Shown here: positions 1 to 10,154 of the stretch, one piece after another | Position numbering within the stretch: the first letter of the stretch is position 1 | Layout: each line of letters starts with the position of its first letter | Assembly (NCBI GenBank): GCA_002964805.2 | Contig: PUDQ02000019.1 | Coordinates: forward strand, 124,001 to 188,000 | From: Trametes villosa | Lineage: Eukaryota; Basidiomycota; Agaricomycetes; Polyporales; Polyporaceae | Direction of reading: 5' to 3' | DNA length: 64,000 nucleotides | Translations under genes and position numbers: made by a program | Notes under the pieces: generated by a model | Database searches by the model: none | What the model was told of the DNA's origin: nothing | Seen by the model: only the letters and a program-made list of their open reading frames with translations

Positions 1-1635
1 GTCGGAGGGCGGAGCGCGATCTCGGGCTGCGCCTCGAGCGCATCGCCGCCGCCGCTGCCGGGCAGCGGGTCCTCCCCGCGGAGCATCCGCGCCTGTCTGT
101 CCAAAACGTCAGGACGCGCTCATCAGAGTGAGAAGAGTGGGTGTATGCTGGTGCGCACCTCTGCTTGCGGCGGGCGTAGACGACCTTGTTCTTCACCTCG
201 TCCACCTTCTTGTTCACGAAGCGCATCGCGATGTACGTCATCGCGAGCGTCGCGAGGATCACGACCGCCTTGATCGCGCCCGTTACCGTGTCGTTCCCTG
301 TTTTCCAGTACCAGCGTGAGCACTGCATAAGGGCTTAGGATGGGTGAGGATGCGCACCGCCGCTGTTCTGCGCGACACCAATATAGACGACCGCGAGCTG
401 CTTCGGGAGGGAGAGCGTCGCAGACACGAAGAAGCCCCACACGTTCATCCCGCAAGTCGAGAAGATCGCCGTGAGCACTGCACGCCGCGGTCAACAGTCA
501 GCATTCGGCCTGCGGGACAGAGAAGAGAGGCACGCACGATGGCCGGGGATGAACGTGAGGCGCATGATGGTGGGCACGACGAGCCCGCCCTCGCGCACGA
601 CCTGCGCGTACAGCGCCCACGAGAGCCGCCGCTCCTCGAGCCGCTTCCCCCGCGCGTTGCAGAACAACTTGAACGCGCTGATTCCCGCCCGTCATTATCA
701 GCTCGGACTCCCCGGACGCAGGCATCTGGAAGACGCACTAGAAGTTGCCGAGCTCGCCGAGCAGCGTCCCCGCGGCGACGATCCCGAATCCGATCCACAC
801 GCCCCAGACGTCTCCGCACAACACGGCGATGATCTCGTGTCCGAACAACTGGTAGCGCGTCGATCAGTTGTGTGCCTGTACGGTATACATCTGTAAAGCC
901 ACTTACCGGCGGGAAGGAGATGACGAACATGATCGCGATGGGGATGAGCCACCCACCGGGGGTGCTGCACGCGTGGACGAGGTGAGTATCGTGTACGGCA
1001 CGGAGATGAAGAAAAAACGCACTCATGCAGCAATCGCGCGGTCGGCTGCAACTTGTCGACGATGCGCCGTTGGAACACCAGAAACAGTATGACGAATATC
1101 AACCCCGCGAGCGATGCCACCAGGGTCACTACACACAAAACCGCGTATATAGTCAGTCAGTCGGCATGTTCCGCAGCCACAAGACCGATCTCGGAAAGAG
1201 CAGACGCACGGATCCCGCGGCGGTTTGCATACCGCCTCCACTTCAAGTACGCCCGCCAGTCGCCGAGGATCTTCGTCTTCGACTCGAGCACGCGCGCCTC
1301 GCTCGGCGTCGGACTGGGGGTGCGCAGCACCGCGCGCACATCCGTGGTCGACGCCGTCGCCTCGTCCTTGTCGCCTTCGTCAAATTCGGGCTCGTCGCGG
1401 GCGTTTGCAGAGTACGCGAGCGTCGGGATCGAGAGAGAGTAGTCCGAGGGAGGCTCTTTGGGCGCACGCGAGTGAGGTGTCGCGGGTGTCGGCGGGAGGG
1501 GAGGGTAGGCGTGGCCCGGCGATGATCGTCGATCCGGCACGGGCGCGCTTTCGCGAGGACTTATAGGGCCGCTATAGTAAGGATTGTGAGCGTCAGAGCC
1601 ATCCAAAGGAAAGAGAGAGCGTACCTGGCAGTCAT
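1..1635 (-). CDS. TVP38: TVP38/TMEM64 (SNARE-associated / VTT-domain) membrane protein, 3' end beyond window
   Basis: A Golgi/endomembrane multi-pass protein of the Tvp38/TMEM64 family, thought to act in vesicle trafficking and membrane-lipid homeostasis. Reading the reverse strand from ATG 1635, exon 1 codes for MTA, followed by a 53-bp intron (1572-1624). A proline/serine-rich cytosolic N-terminus (PPLPPTPATPHS) follows, then a membrane segment (VTLVASLAGLIFVILFLVF). The VTT core shows FPPLFGHEII, VLCGDVWGVWIGFGIVAAG, GELGNF, REGGLVVPTIMRL, IPGH, FSTCGMNVWGF and LSLPKQL. All joints use GT-AG introns of about 50 bp. The tail (RRKQR, then QARMLRGEDPLPGSGGG) runs off the left edge, so the stop is not seen. 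Start 1635 is preferred because splicing gives an open N-terminus in the right frame. The family call is firm; some exon edges are approximate. Confidence 0.9.
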
Positions 1636-2907
1636 GATAACTCGTACACCTCAGGCGCAAAGAGAAGGATAAACGATATCGTCGCTACGTCTTGAAGATC
1701 TTCCGTATCGACCAAAACCAGGGCGTAGGAGAGAAGAAGGAGCGCACGAAGGGAGCATTTACGTCGCCAGCTGCATCTCCTTATGTACGACGCTCATCTC
1801 CGCCGTGCACTCCCTCGCAGATAGCGCACGGCGCACGGGGCCAGCGCGACGCCTGGGAACAATGCGCGGACGTCCACTGTGCAAGGCACTGCCCCGCTTG
1901 CAGCACGCGCAGTTTCCGTTTCCGCAGGGCCGCATACGCGACACGCTCCGCCGGTTCTCAGACGTCGGCTTCTTGCCCGGGTAGCTCGAGCCTCGACGCA
2001 CACCGTCCGGCCCCTCCGGCGTCCAAACGACCACGCGCCGTGCCGATTGGCCTGCTGCGCTCCACAGACCCTACCAAGACGATCTTGGAGCACCGTCCGC
2101 CAGCGAGAGTCGATGGCGGTGGGCTGCGGGGAGAACGCGATTTCGGAGGGTCGTATATACTCGCGGCGATTCGGCGGATCGGCGTAATACGCATGTGTCG
2201 GCGCCAGGCCCGGTGCGGTATTTGTGCGTCCGTCGAAGCAGGCCTGCCGTGCGGACCTGTCTGCTTGGCATTCGTGGTATAGAGTGTGCGAGCGTTCGAG
2301 GGCCAGTATTCCGCCGACGCATTCCACTCGAATCTCTTGGATAAGAAGTGGGCGTGATCGCAGCTGCGCGATCGCCGACGAGGGAGCACTGGTTGCTATC
2401 GCTGGCGCTGCGGGGTTATGTTTGCAAATGAGGCCCCGCACAAACGAGATCGACCGGACAGCATTCGGCGTGGATGCCGGTTATACGGCGCGTTTGTCGC
2501 TGCAGTGAGATCAGCGCAGAATATACGGTGCACGACATTGCGCGCTGGTGGATGCAGTCTCACCAGCGGAGTACTATACGGGATCTCAAGATCTCGCCAG
2601 CCAAGATTCGTACCTCCAGCATACATCTCGAATTCGTGTCGGCGAGGGAGGAGTCAGGAGGCGAAGGTACGTAGGCGCCCGACGCGTCACGGTCATATCG
2701 GGAAACGCGACGCGACGCGCCAAAGTAGCGCGCGTCGCGCCTGTGGCGGAGCTGCCCCGCACATCGACGTCATACGCTCGTCCGGCGTCCGCCTCGTACT
2801 TATATACGACCCCGCCTCTCTGCACTCCTTCCTTCACTGCTACACACCTTTGTACCCACCAACGACAAACGCACCATTTGCTCGCACCCAGTACCAACGC
2901 AAACATC
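1636..2907. other. Intergenic region between divergent genes
   Basis: About 1.27 kb separates the TVP38 start from the start of the small hydrophilic gene. The open frames here overlap on both strands, are arginine-rich and resemble no family I know, so I treat them as GC-driven. A TATA-like TATATA at 2801-2806 followed by a pyrimidine-rich stretch looks like the core promoter of the gene starting at 2908. A GC-rich inverted repeat built of CGCG units lies near 2700-2740. Confidence 0.5.
2801..2806 (+). promoter_or_regulatory. TATA-like box of the small hydrophilic gene
   Basis: TATATA lies about 100 bp upstream of ATG 2908 and is followed by a C/T-rich tract with several ACACC/CACC motifs, a usual basidiomycete core-promoter arrangement. 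It is inferred from position only. Confidence 0.5.
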
Positions 2908-3482
2908 ATGAGCAACTACGGTATGTCTCCCTGCGCACCGACGTGCATGCACCAAGAGCTGACGAATGTACATCCGCCTACAGCCAGCGAGAGACAAGCC
3001 GACAAGGACTTCTCCTACAAGACCGGAAACTACCCGCCCACCGACGACAGTGCGTCCGCTTTCCTCTTCGTATATTGGCGTACGTCTCGCTCACCTCTTC
3101 TTTCTACGCAGCGACCTCTGAGGGCGGGTACGGCTCCGCCAACACCTTCGCACCGCACTCCCAGCGACACGCCAACCCCTCGTTGGACACAGGTCTCATC
3201 GACCAGTCCCTCGACGGGGGCTCTCTGGGACGCTCGCTGCAGGACGCACAGCAAGGCGCAGACCCGCGTGCACGCGAGCAGTTCGCGCACGAGGCCCGCT
3301 GCGACTTCGCCTCTTCCCCCGCCGGTGCGCAGGGGGGACAGGGACTGAACCCGTACGGGGAGAACCCGGACTCGAGGGAGGAGGCGGGCGCGCGGCTCGC
3401 CGCCGGCTATGCGGACCAGCGTGGACGGCAGTACGAGAGCGGGGGCGCGGCGAGCGGGGAGGGCGACCAGGGTGTGTTCTAG
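2908..3482 (+). CDS. Small hydrophilic Gly/Gln/Ala-rich protein, function unknown
   Basis: Three exons (2908-2920, 2984-3049, 3112-3482) join in frame through introns GTATGT...CTACAG and GTGCGT...CGCAG. The product is about 149 residues: MSNY + ASERQADKDFSYKTGNYPPTDD + TTSEGGYGSANTFAPHSQ..., ending GEGDQGVF. It has no signal peptide, membrane segment or cysteine-rich pattern. The composition is polar, with Gly, Gln, Ser, Ala, Asp and Glu and repeated SLD/SLG and GxNPYGENPDS stretches, so it is probably intrinsically disordered. The splice sites, TATA box and clean N-terminal exon make it a likely real gene. Such compositions occur in stress-associated hydrophilins, but no specific motif is present and I do not assign a function. 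Confidence 0.7.
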
Positions 3483-3718
3483 GACAGCGGCGACCGGCCG
3501 AGACCTTGAGCAGAAAGAGAAGAACATGATTGTACATTAGCATAGCATCGCATCCATCATGTAACTCATTGCGAGCACGGATTCAGTAGTATTCAGTATC
3601 CGCAGTGTGCCAGGCCTGCGCAATGCGCAGATGCCGTCTCCGGAAGGCTTTCCGCTAACTCCTCATCGCAGCCGAGATCCCATGACATGGGCAGTGAATC
3701 CGTATCCCGGCGGTATGA
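3483..3718. other. 3' flank holding part of a low-copy repeat
   Basis: No gene is visible. The reverse strand of roughly 3600-3772 is a diverged copy of the sequence starting at 13617, downstream of PHO88. A 21-bp core is identical, and matches continue as shared GGGATACG-type islands. Confidence 0.4.
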
Positions 3719-4677
3719 TCATCGACCACAGCACACTCCAGCGAGTTCAAGGATCAACCAAGGATATTTTTGCGGCAAGTACTTCTTCTTCCGGTCAAAC
3801 GGCGCCTTGATCGCCCGCAACTTCGGGGGGTACACGAACTCCGGGTGACGGGGCAGAGGTTCGAACGGGGTTTTCTGTACCCCGACGAGTGGGTGTGTGA
3901 CGTCTCCCCCGTCCGGACTTGTGGGCTCAATCATCATGCTCGGCCTTCTGTAACCCCTAGGTTAGCCAGGCGTTTGGAGCCCAACCGGGTATTACTCACA
4001 CTCTTCCCTGCCTGATCTTCTTCGTGATCATGTACCCCCAGGGCGTCGCGGCCCGTGGGTGGTTATCGAGGAGTTGAGCCATTGAGTCATCTGGCGGAAA
4101 GGGCCGTTCGTGAGCCCAGGTCACTTTCTGTCCATGGGGCTCGTCCGCCGCGGGTGTATACGCCGGCAGCGCGGCGTGGTCGATCGGCGGTGTTTTAGGG
4201 ACTGCGGATTTATTGTAAGGGTGGCTGCCAACGCAGAGGGAGAAGTGACGTACGAGGAGTGAGCGGGGGCGAACCTCGGAGTCTGCCGAAAAAGGAGCCT
4301 GCCGCGGTCCGAGCCTTCCTTGCGGCAGCTGCAGCAAATGGTAGCGAACGCCCTCAGTACCTGCGAGACTTAGCCACACCAACAGACCCACCTCTCATCT
4401 CGGCCTCGGCCTTGGCATGGCGAGCGACCGCGTCGTGGAACCTCTTGCTGTCGAGCATTCCAGGGACAAGCAGCTCCTTCCTCAGATTCGATCGCCGGCG
4501 GGCAGGCGCGAGGCTCTTCTTCGCGGCCTGCGTGATCAACACGGACCGCGGCTTCCCCGTGCGATCGGTCGCGGTAATCATGGACGTTCCTCTAGGGCAC
4601 TGCAGGCTGCTGGTAGACGGTAGTTCTACAACTCGAGGGGCGGAGTAGGGCGCGCCGATGAAGCTCAGGCTGGCCAT
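3719..4677 (-). pseudogene. Family L copy 1 (L1), 3'-truncated
   Basis: First of three copies of an unrecognised family (L2 at 25636, L3 at 34008). From ATG 4677 it reads MASLSFIGAP...RTGKPRSVLITQAAKKSLAP...AEAEMR, then a short exon AAARKARTAAGS, then LPKTPPIDHAALPAYTP...EPHGQKVTWAHERPFPP...TPWGYMITKKIRQG, then VRPSMMIEPTSPDG...HPLVGVQKTPFEPLPRHPEF...RAIKAPFDRKKK. The introns sit at the same places as in L2 and L3. After the KKK near position 3772 it stops matching its relatives and reaches a stop 20 residues later. L2 and L3 continue for roughly 190 more residues at this point, so L1 has lost its C-terminal third. It could still make a shortened protein. Confidence 0.75.
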
Positions 4678-5459
4678 TATGGTGGTGGTGGAAGATGAGA
4701 GTGGTTAGCGGATGCGCAGGCGCCACAACCTCATATTTGTTTCCAGTTTGGGATCGCGATCTCGTGTTGGGCGAATAATGGGCTCGCGGTCTTAGCCACG
4801 ACCATTGATGCCGTGTTGACCGCACTGCGTAGAGTCCTGCTCGCTTAGACATTCCTCGGTGCCGGTTGTGACAGAAGGGCCTGTCATCTGATTCATACGA
4901 GTCTCAGCATTCACGGCAGGCCAGAGTAACTTTTGGTACACTTACCATGTCATGTACGTGCTGCTGTATGCCATGAAGGCCGCTTTGCGTGTGGACACTG
5001 GAGGGAGACGCCGAGTCGGAGCTCAGAGGAGAGACGGTCCGCGAACGACTCGGTTCGCGTGCGCAAGCCTTAAGCGCCGTAATCAGATTAGATTAATTGT
5101 GGACGACACTGTTTTTTCACTCCTACGCGGCAACACCGTCGACGGTTGTCGCTTACACTGTACTTAACCTACACCACGCGCCTGCCCCAGCCCCCACAAT
5201 ACGGAGTATTGTAGTATAAGCCGTCGTGAAACTTTGACTTGGGATAGACTCTAAGTGGGTGCGATAACTGGCAGGGAACTTGGTATATGCAACACTCGAC
5301 CTTGGCATTCCCCTCTTCGTCCAAGTGCAGCACCTACCGAACTTCTAACCCATCCGCCCCCCCCCCATTGCCGCCCCCGCTCGGGCTGCTCATATTTTTT
5401 GACCTCGATATCGACTTGGCCAAGCTCACAAATCACCTCATCACTGACACATCAGCGCC
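4678..5459. promoter_or_regulatory. Shared upstream region between divergent L1 and F-box A
   Basis: This 0.78-kb divergent spacer recurs between L2 and F-box E (24862-25635) and largely between L3 and the other F-box gene (34009-about 34620). Shared landmarks include the GGTGCCGGTT(G/C)TG stretch and the GGGATAGACTC...GGGTGCGATAA stretch. A run of ten C's lies near 5350 and a pyrimidine-rich tract precedes ATG 5460. It probably works as a bidirectional promoter carried along with the duplications. Confidence 0.5.
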
Positions 5460-7383
5460 ATGTCTTCAACCGGCGCCGCGCGTACTGTGAGTTCCTGTAC
5501 TTGGCCGATCCTCCCAGACGTTATTTACACCTCCCCCTACTCCTTTCCAGGGCAACTTGGAGCACTTGAACATTGAGGTCCTCCTCCAAGTGTTCGAGTT
5601 ACTCCGTCCTGCACAGGAATTGCGACCTTTGTCTCTCTCCTGCAAATGGATACGTGAGGCGTGCATGTCTACGCTCTTCGGATCATGCACTGTCTACTCG
5701 TCGGGCGTCGATGAATCGGAGAACCCTACCTTCATCCCTCGCTCGTTATGGCCGTACGTTCGGTGAGTATCGATCCTGACGAACATCTACCGCGCGCTGA
5801 CTCCTACCTCAGCATCATTCACTTTCGTCGGGGATTCATGCGCCCCGACTTGAAACGCCTCACTGAAGATTATTTTGGACCGGATTACTATGATGAGTGG
5901 CTGCGAGAACCCGCTCGTCGTATAGCTGCGGCCCGAAATCTTGGATCCTTTGTCAAGGATGCGCTCACTTCGATGCCAAGCCTCCACACAGTCCATTTTA
6001 GCATACCAGAAAGCATAGACTTCGTTACCTCCATCGGCACTCCGGTTGGCGTGGCGGCGCACGTACTCGAAGCAGTCCTGTCCGTTCCGCACCTTCGCAC
6101 CCTCCGCATGGACGGACCGCTGTGCCACCCCGAAGACGACCTCCTACCGGAAATCGCCCCACCGCCGACCGTAGGCTTGGAAACCTTTGCCTACGAGGTC
6201 CCTCCCATCCGTCAGCATCCTGGGCAGCGAACCTCAGAGATGGACAAGCTTGGAGTACACCTCATCCTCGAGCGCGCACACGCCTCTCTTGTATCGCTTT
6301 CTCTCCCTGGCGAGTCAACATCTCTTCACCGCATGCACCTCTGGGAATGGCCCCGATTGACGAAGCTACGGCTCTACGGAGAACTTCTAACACGCCAGGA
6401 CACCCTTCCGCTTGTAACGATTCTCGAGAAGATGCCTCACCTACGCGAGCTGTCCCTCACTCTCGCCCAGCCCGCAGATGGCGAGCACCGGCCGATATGG
6501 CCGCCCTCCGTCAAGGCGTCGTACAACTGGTGTGACCTCGAACACTTGGAGGTGACGCACCCGCATCCCGAGGACAAGTTCTACGCACATCTCCCCGCCA
6601 CCTTGCGCTACCTCAGCTTGCGCTGCTGGCCGCGCTACTACAAGCACCACACCGGCTTCAGAGAAGCCATGGATCACGCTCGGGTTTCCTGGACGTCGCC
6701 TCTCCTGTCGTCGTCGGAGATGCTCCACCTCCTCCGCCGGTCGGAAGCATGGAACGTAACCCATCTCCATCTGGAGTTCCGCGCCGACGCTGCTGGAGAC
6801 AACGAGATTTTCCGACATATCGGGTCCTCGTACCCTCATCTGACTGTGCTCGAGGTCCATCGCTACCGGAGCGAGGGCGGCCCCGATCCTCTCGTGGTAC
6901 GCTGTCGTCATCGTGTACGCCTATCGAGTGTCCAGCCCCCATGACTAACCTCGTCTGCAGAAGCAAATCGCCAACGCTCTCCGTGGGCTTACGAATCTGC
7001 GCCTGTTGAGGGCGCATCTGGACTTCCGGTGCCTCCCCGACGTCATCGACCACTGGTATCCAGCGTCGGAGGAGGAGCGGCTCAGGTTTGAACGACAGAC
7101 GGAGGTCGCGTCGGAAGTCATGGACTCGGCCGCACACGTGTTCGCGAAGACCCTTGCGCCGTCGCTGGAGTACATATGTCTCCTCGTGCCCAGGCAGTTC
7201 GGGTACCAACAGTGGTGGGCGTACAACGTGGTGCGCACCGATGGCGGGCTTGGCACAGCAGAGGAGTATAACCCGACCGTCTGGCCGAGAGAGGTGTACG
7301 GTTATGAGTGAGTTCCTCTGACGTTCGGCGTGGATTGAAGTCCGGTGCTAACGTACGCCCATAGCATTGATAGTGACGAGTAA
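5460..7383 (+). CDS. F-box / leucine-rich protein, array copy A (intact)
   Basis: Likely a substrate adaptor of an SCF (Skp1-Cul1-F-box) ubiquitin ligase. Five exons: 5460-5486, 5551-5762, 5813-6896, 6961-7307, 7365-7383, giving 562 residues. Exon 1 codes for only nine residues (MSSTGAART). Exon 2 is the F-box (LNIEVLLQVFELLRP, LRPLSLSCKWIREACMSTLF) and ends at LWPYVR. Exon 3 holds irregular leucine-rich repeats (LVSLSLPGE, LTKLRLYGE, LRELSLTLA, LEHLEVTHPHPED, LRYLSLRCWP, LTHLHLEFRADA, LTVLEVHRYRSEGG). Exon 4 continues with LRLLRAHLDFRCLPD and LEYICLLVP. Exon 5 is a micro-exon coding for the last residues of the acidic tail DIDSDE. All introns are GT-AG. It is the near twin of copy E in inverted orientation. 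The target protein is unknown. Confidence 0.88.
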
Positions 7384-7789
7384 TGGGATGTTGACCTTTC
7401 GCTAACTTATATCCTGCATCGTCCGCTAGACGCTGGGTAGTCTAAGACTGGGAGGTTGTGCTCATATGTATGTCACTGCGGCGGTGTCTTCGAATCGTTC
7501 TGTGAATATTTCACTCGCCGGCGGAGACGTTGGAGGCTGGGCTTGTATTTTCTGCAAATCTACATGTCACATTCGCGAATATTCACTCAGATTGACCCGC
7601 GAGACGGCAGCATCCGTAGGCATTCCGCGTAGCGTTTCGCAGCTAGTACGTACGTCTCTGCATACTACGATACTGCTTCTTACCCAGGCATGTTCGGCAA
7701 TATCTAGAGCCTTTCCTACTACAGGCACCCCAGCCTGTCCGGGGCATCTTGGACGAGTAGCGAACACACGAGGACAATCGGGGTCTCTG
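7384..7789. other. Spacer downstream of F-box A
   Basis: About 400 bp without a recognisable gene. The first stretch matches the 3' flank of copy E on the opposite strand. Nothing else is supported. Confidence 0.4.
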
Positions 7790-8750
7790 AGGCGGGCAAC
7801 CTTGAGCGCGACATGTCAGCGCTTCAGCGCTTCCACGAATAGATCTCCTTCGCCGCGCGCGACGGCGACCCCGTCGCACCCGAGACGCTACTCCACAACC
7901 AGATGCACATCGACTACCCACGCACAGACAACCCGAACGTGATCCTCGTCTATACTGGGCCGGGCAGCGTGAGGTGCGCGCGCGAGAATGCCTCGTGCGC
8001 TCGCACAACGACATCATGGAGTGGTGGAACGTCGCCGGTATAACCTGCGCAAGGTACCTGGTGGTTGCGGGCGACAAGAAGGAGCGCAGCGGGCCAGACG
8101 CGGCTGCGGTGCACGCGGCGGGGTACACGAGCGAAGAGGGCGGCGTTGAGGATGGGGACAAGGTATCCCGCGTTGGAAGGGAATGGACGAAGAGGAGGGC
8201 ACGATCCACGAGCCGGAGGCGCGCGACAGGCCCGGGGCCGAGGACTACTAGGTGGGCCCGCCGGAGTACTCGTACGCCCGTCCGCGCTACGCGGTTCACA
8301 GCGCGTACGGATGCCCGGTGAGTCCTCCCTTTCCTCTGAACATGCTGCATGCCGCCGATGTTTTCGCGCGTACTAGGTTGACATGATGCCCTCTGCAATC
8401 ATGGAAGGCGCGGCGGCCTCGCGCCTGTTGAGCAAGCAACAGTAGGACTCCCGGAGCAGAAGGTGCAGAATGGCCGTCCGCCACACGCGGCCGCCTCCAC
8501 CGAGGAGGATGCGGGCGTGAAGGTGGCGCCGGGATCCGGTGAGCCGGAGCGCGCTGCTGGACCCGCGGCTGCATCTGACAGACGCTTCACAGAGGGCCTC
8601 TGAGGAGCAGATCGCGCGGCAGCAAGCATGTAGGATAGGCGGTGGTACATCAGGTGGTGGTAATTGGATGTCCCATATCCATCGTCATGCATTCGGGTTT
8701 GTACAGTCCGACAGGATTCGCCCGGCTCGCAACCTACGTGTCTCCGAGTC
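7790..8750 (+). pseudogene. SLM1-derived pseudogene fragment (PH core deleted)
   Basis: A degraded duplicate of the 3' part of SLM1 at 29232-31974. It starts at the equivalent of ERDMSAL and has an in-frame stop where SLM1 has REWISFAAR. It keeps APETLLHNQ and DNPNVI, then jumps straight to ARSHNDIMEWWN, so most of the PH-domain coding sequence is missing. ARYLVVAG...ERSGPDAAAVHAAGYTSEE follows, then the last intron and a frame-broken last exon (the NGRPPHA and PAAASD regions are still recognisable). The 3' flank also matches SLM1 up to about 8750. It cannot encode a working protein. Confidence 0.85.
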
Positions 8751-9847
8751 AGAGCCGGAAGAAGTCCGGCACATCGTTGCGCCAAAACTTGGCGTCCACT
8801 CTCCTGTAAGCTTCCAGTAAGTGGCCATACCCTTGGCTGCACAGATGAGCACGAAGCTTCGACCAAGAGAGGGAAGGGGGGCCGCCAAGGTCGAACCACT
8901 CCTGGGTATGCGAGGAGCGGGGCCGGCAATCCAAGGGCGACATATGGGGAGGAGAGCGGATGCAATCCGCAAGAAGGGTGTCGACGCCTGCGCAGCATGC
9001 ATCTTCGCACGATCCGCACTTTCGGAAGGCGAAAGGACTCTTCTTGTCCAGGAGCTGCAGGAGACAGTGGTACTGCGCGAGAGGGATCTGGCGCATGGCG
9101 ACGATACAGCGTGCATAATCGTCGTTGGCGAGCCGGTGGGTGATGCCTCCCTCCCGAGTGACTCCGTCGCGAAGGTACATCGGCCCTTGGAGACAGCACT
9201 GCCAAAGCATGGCTGCAACGATCGATTTGCTTGCGTGTAGGCAGCGCGCGAGCGCCAAGGCCTGGATTGCGTCGTCGCCGGACACAAGAAGGGTGGCCCA
9301 TCTTGGGTAGTTCTTAAGTTCGCGATCTTGACCCCAAGATCCCGCTCGAGCTGTTTCGGCAAGCTTATCAAGGTACTCGGAGAGCTTCGAGTAGATGGGA
9401 GTCGCCTCCGAGTATTTGTGGGCGATCCGCAGCAGCGCGTCGAAGTCTCCGTAGCGCAATTTCGAGGGCAGCTTCGGATGCTCCCACAGGGGAGTGCTGT
9501 CAGAAAGCAGCCCCGAGTCAGCTGCAGAACCCGTCACGCTAAGTGAGAGGTTACTAACCTGAACCCGGAGGATATCACGATCAGGAGGAAGAGGCGGAGC
9601 CCGTTAGGCGGATCGGGGAGGTGCACAACGGGGACGCCGTCCATCGTCTCCACTCCGCATCGGCGCTAGGGGAGCCTACTAAGAACATGTCTGCGAAGAT
9701 GGGCGAGTGATGGGCGAGGAGGCCTTTGTAGAGGCGGAAAGCGACGCTCTGGCTGGCCACCAGCACGATGTTGCCGTCTTTGATCCAGATGTCTTCATCG
9801 CGCTGCAGAGGGGGCGCGGCTGGGGTAGTTGAGTCGGATAGAGACAT
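8749..9847 (-). pseudogene. BTB/POZ-domain protein copy 1 (BTB1), frameshifted
   Basis: Paralogue of BTB2 at 21624. ATG 9847 starts MSLSDSTTPAAPPLQRDEDIWI, then DGNIVLVASQSVAFRLYKGLLAHHSPIFADMF, a classic fungal BTB/POZ start. Near 9648-9655 the frame slips by two bases, so the expected TMDGVPVVHLPDPP segment lies in another frame. Beyond the slip the intron (9497-9558) and exon 2 (8749-9496) are intact: STPLWEHPKL, FDALLRIAHKY, ALARCLHASKSIVAAMLWQCCLQGP, LRDGVTREGGITHRL, ending PDFFRL. With one small indel it would be complete, so this is either a young pseudogene or an assembly error. BTB proteins commonly act as CUL3 ligase adaptors. Confidence 0.8.
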
Positions 9848-10154
9848 CGGTCGCGGTCAGGCCTTTGGCTGGACGCAGGAGACGAGAAAGCGAGGTCGGA
9901 GGGCTGCACACCACTGGCATGGGGGTTCCCTATAAACTCGACCTACCGCAGCAGCAGTCGAGAACTTTTGGCCACGCGGCCAGCACCGCTTCCTGTGGGA
10001 GGTATCCGCTGCAGGTGCCGTATGAACATGTTACGTGCTTGAGATAGCTCGCTCCTACCGCCTTCGCGAAGTAAATTTGAAGCTCACGATGAAAGATGAG
10101 AGGAAGCGCAGGTTCGTGAGCGGACCGGGGGCACTCGAAGCGTCTCAGATCTCA
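9848..10154. other. Spacer between BTB1 and F-box B
   Basis: Homologous in part to 21314-21620 between fragment D and BTB2 (shared CCCGGTCCG and GCGCTT blocks), which confirms duplication of the pair. No gene is seen. Confidence 0.4.

Noticed and set aside
1794..2441. 215-codon minus-strand frame upstream of TVP38
   Set aside because: No recognisable domain, a competing long frame on the other strand, and it sits in the divergent promoter region.
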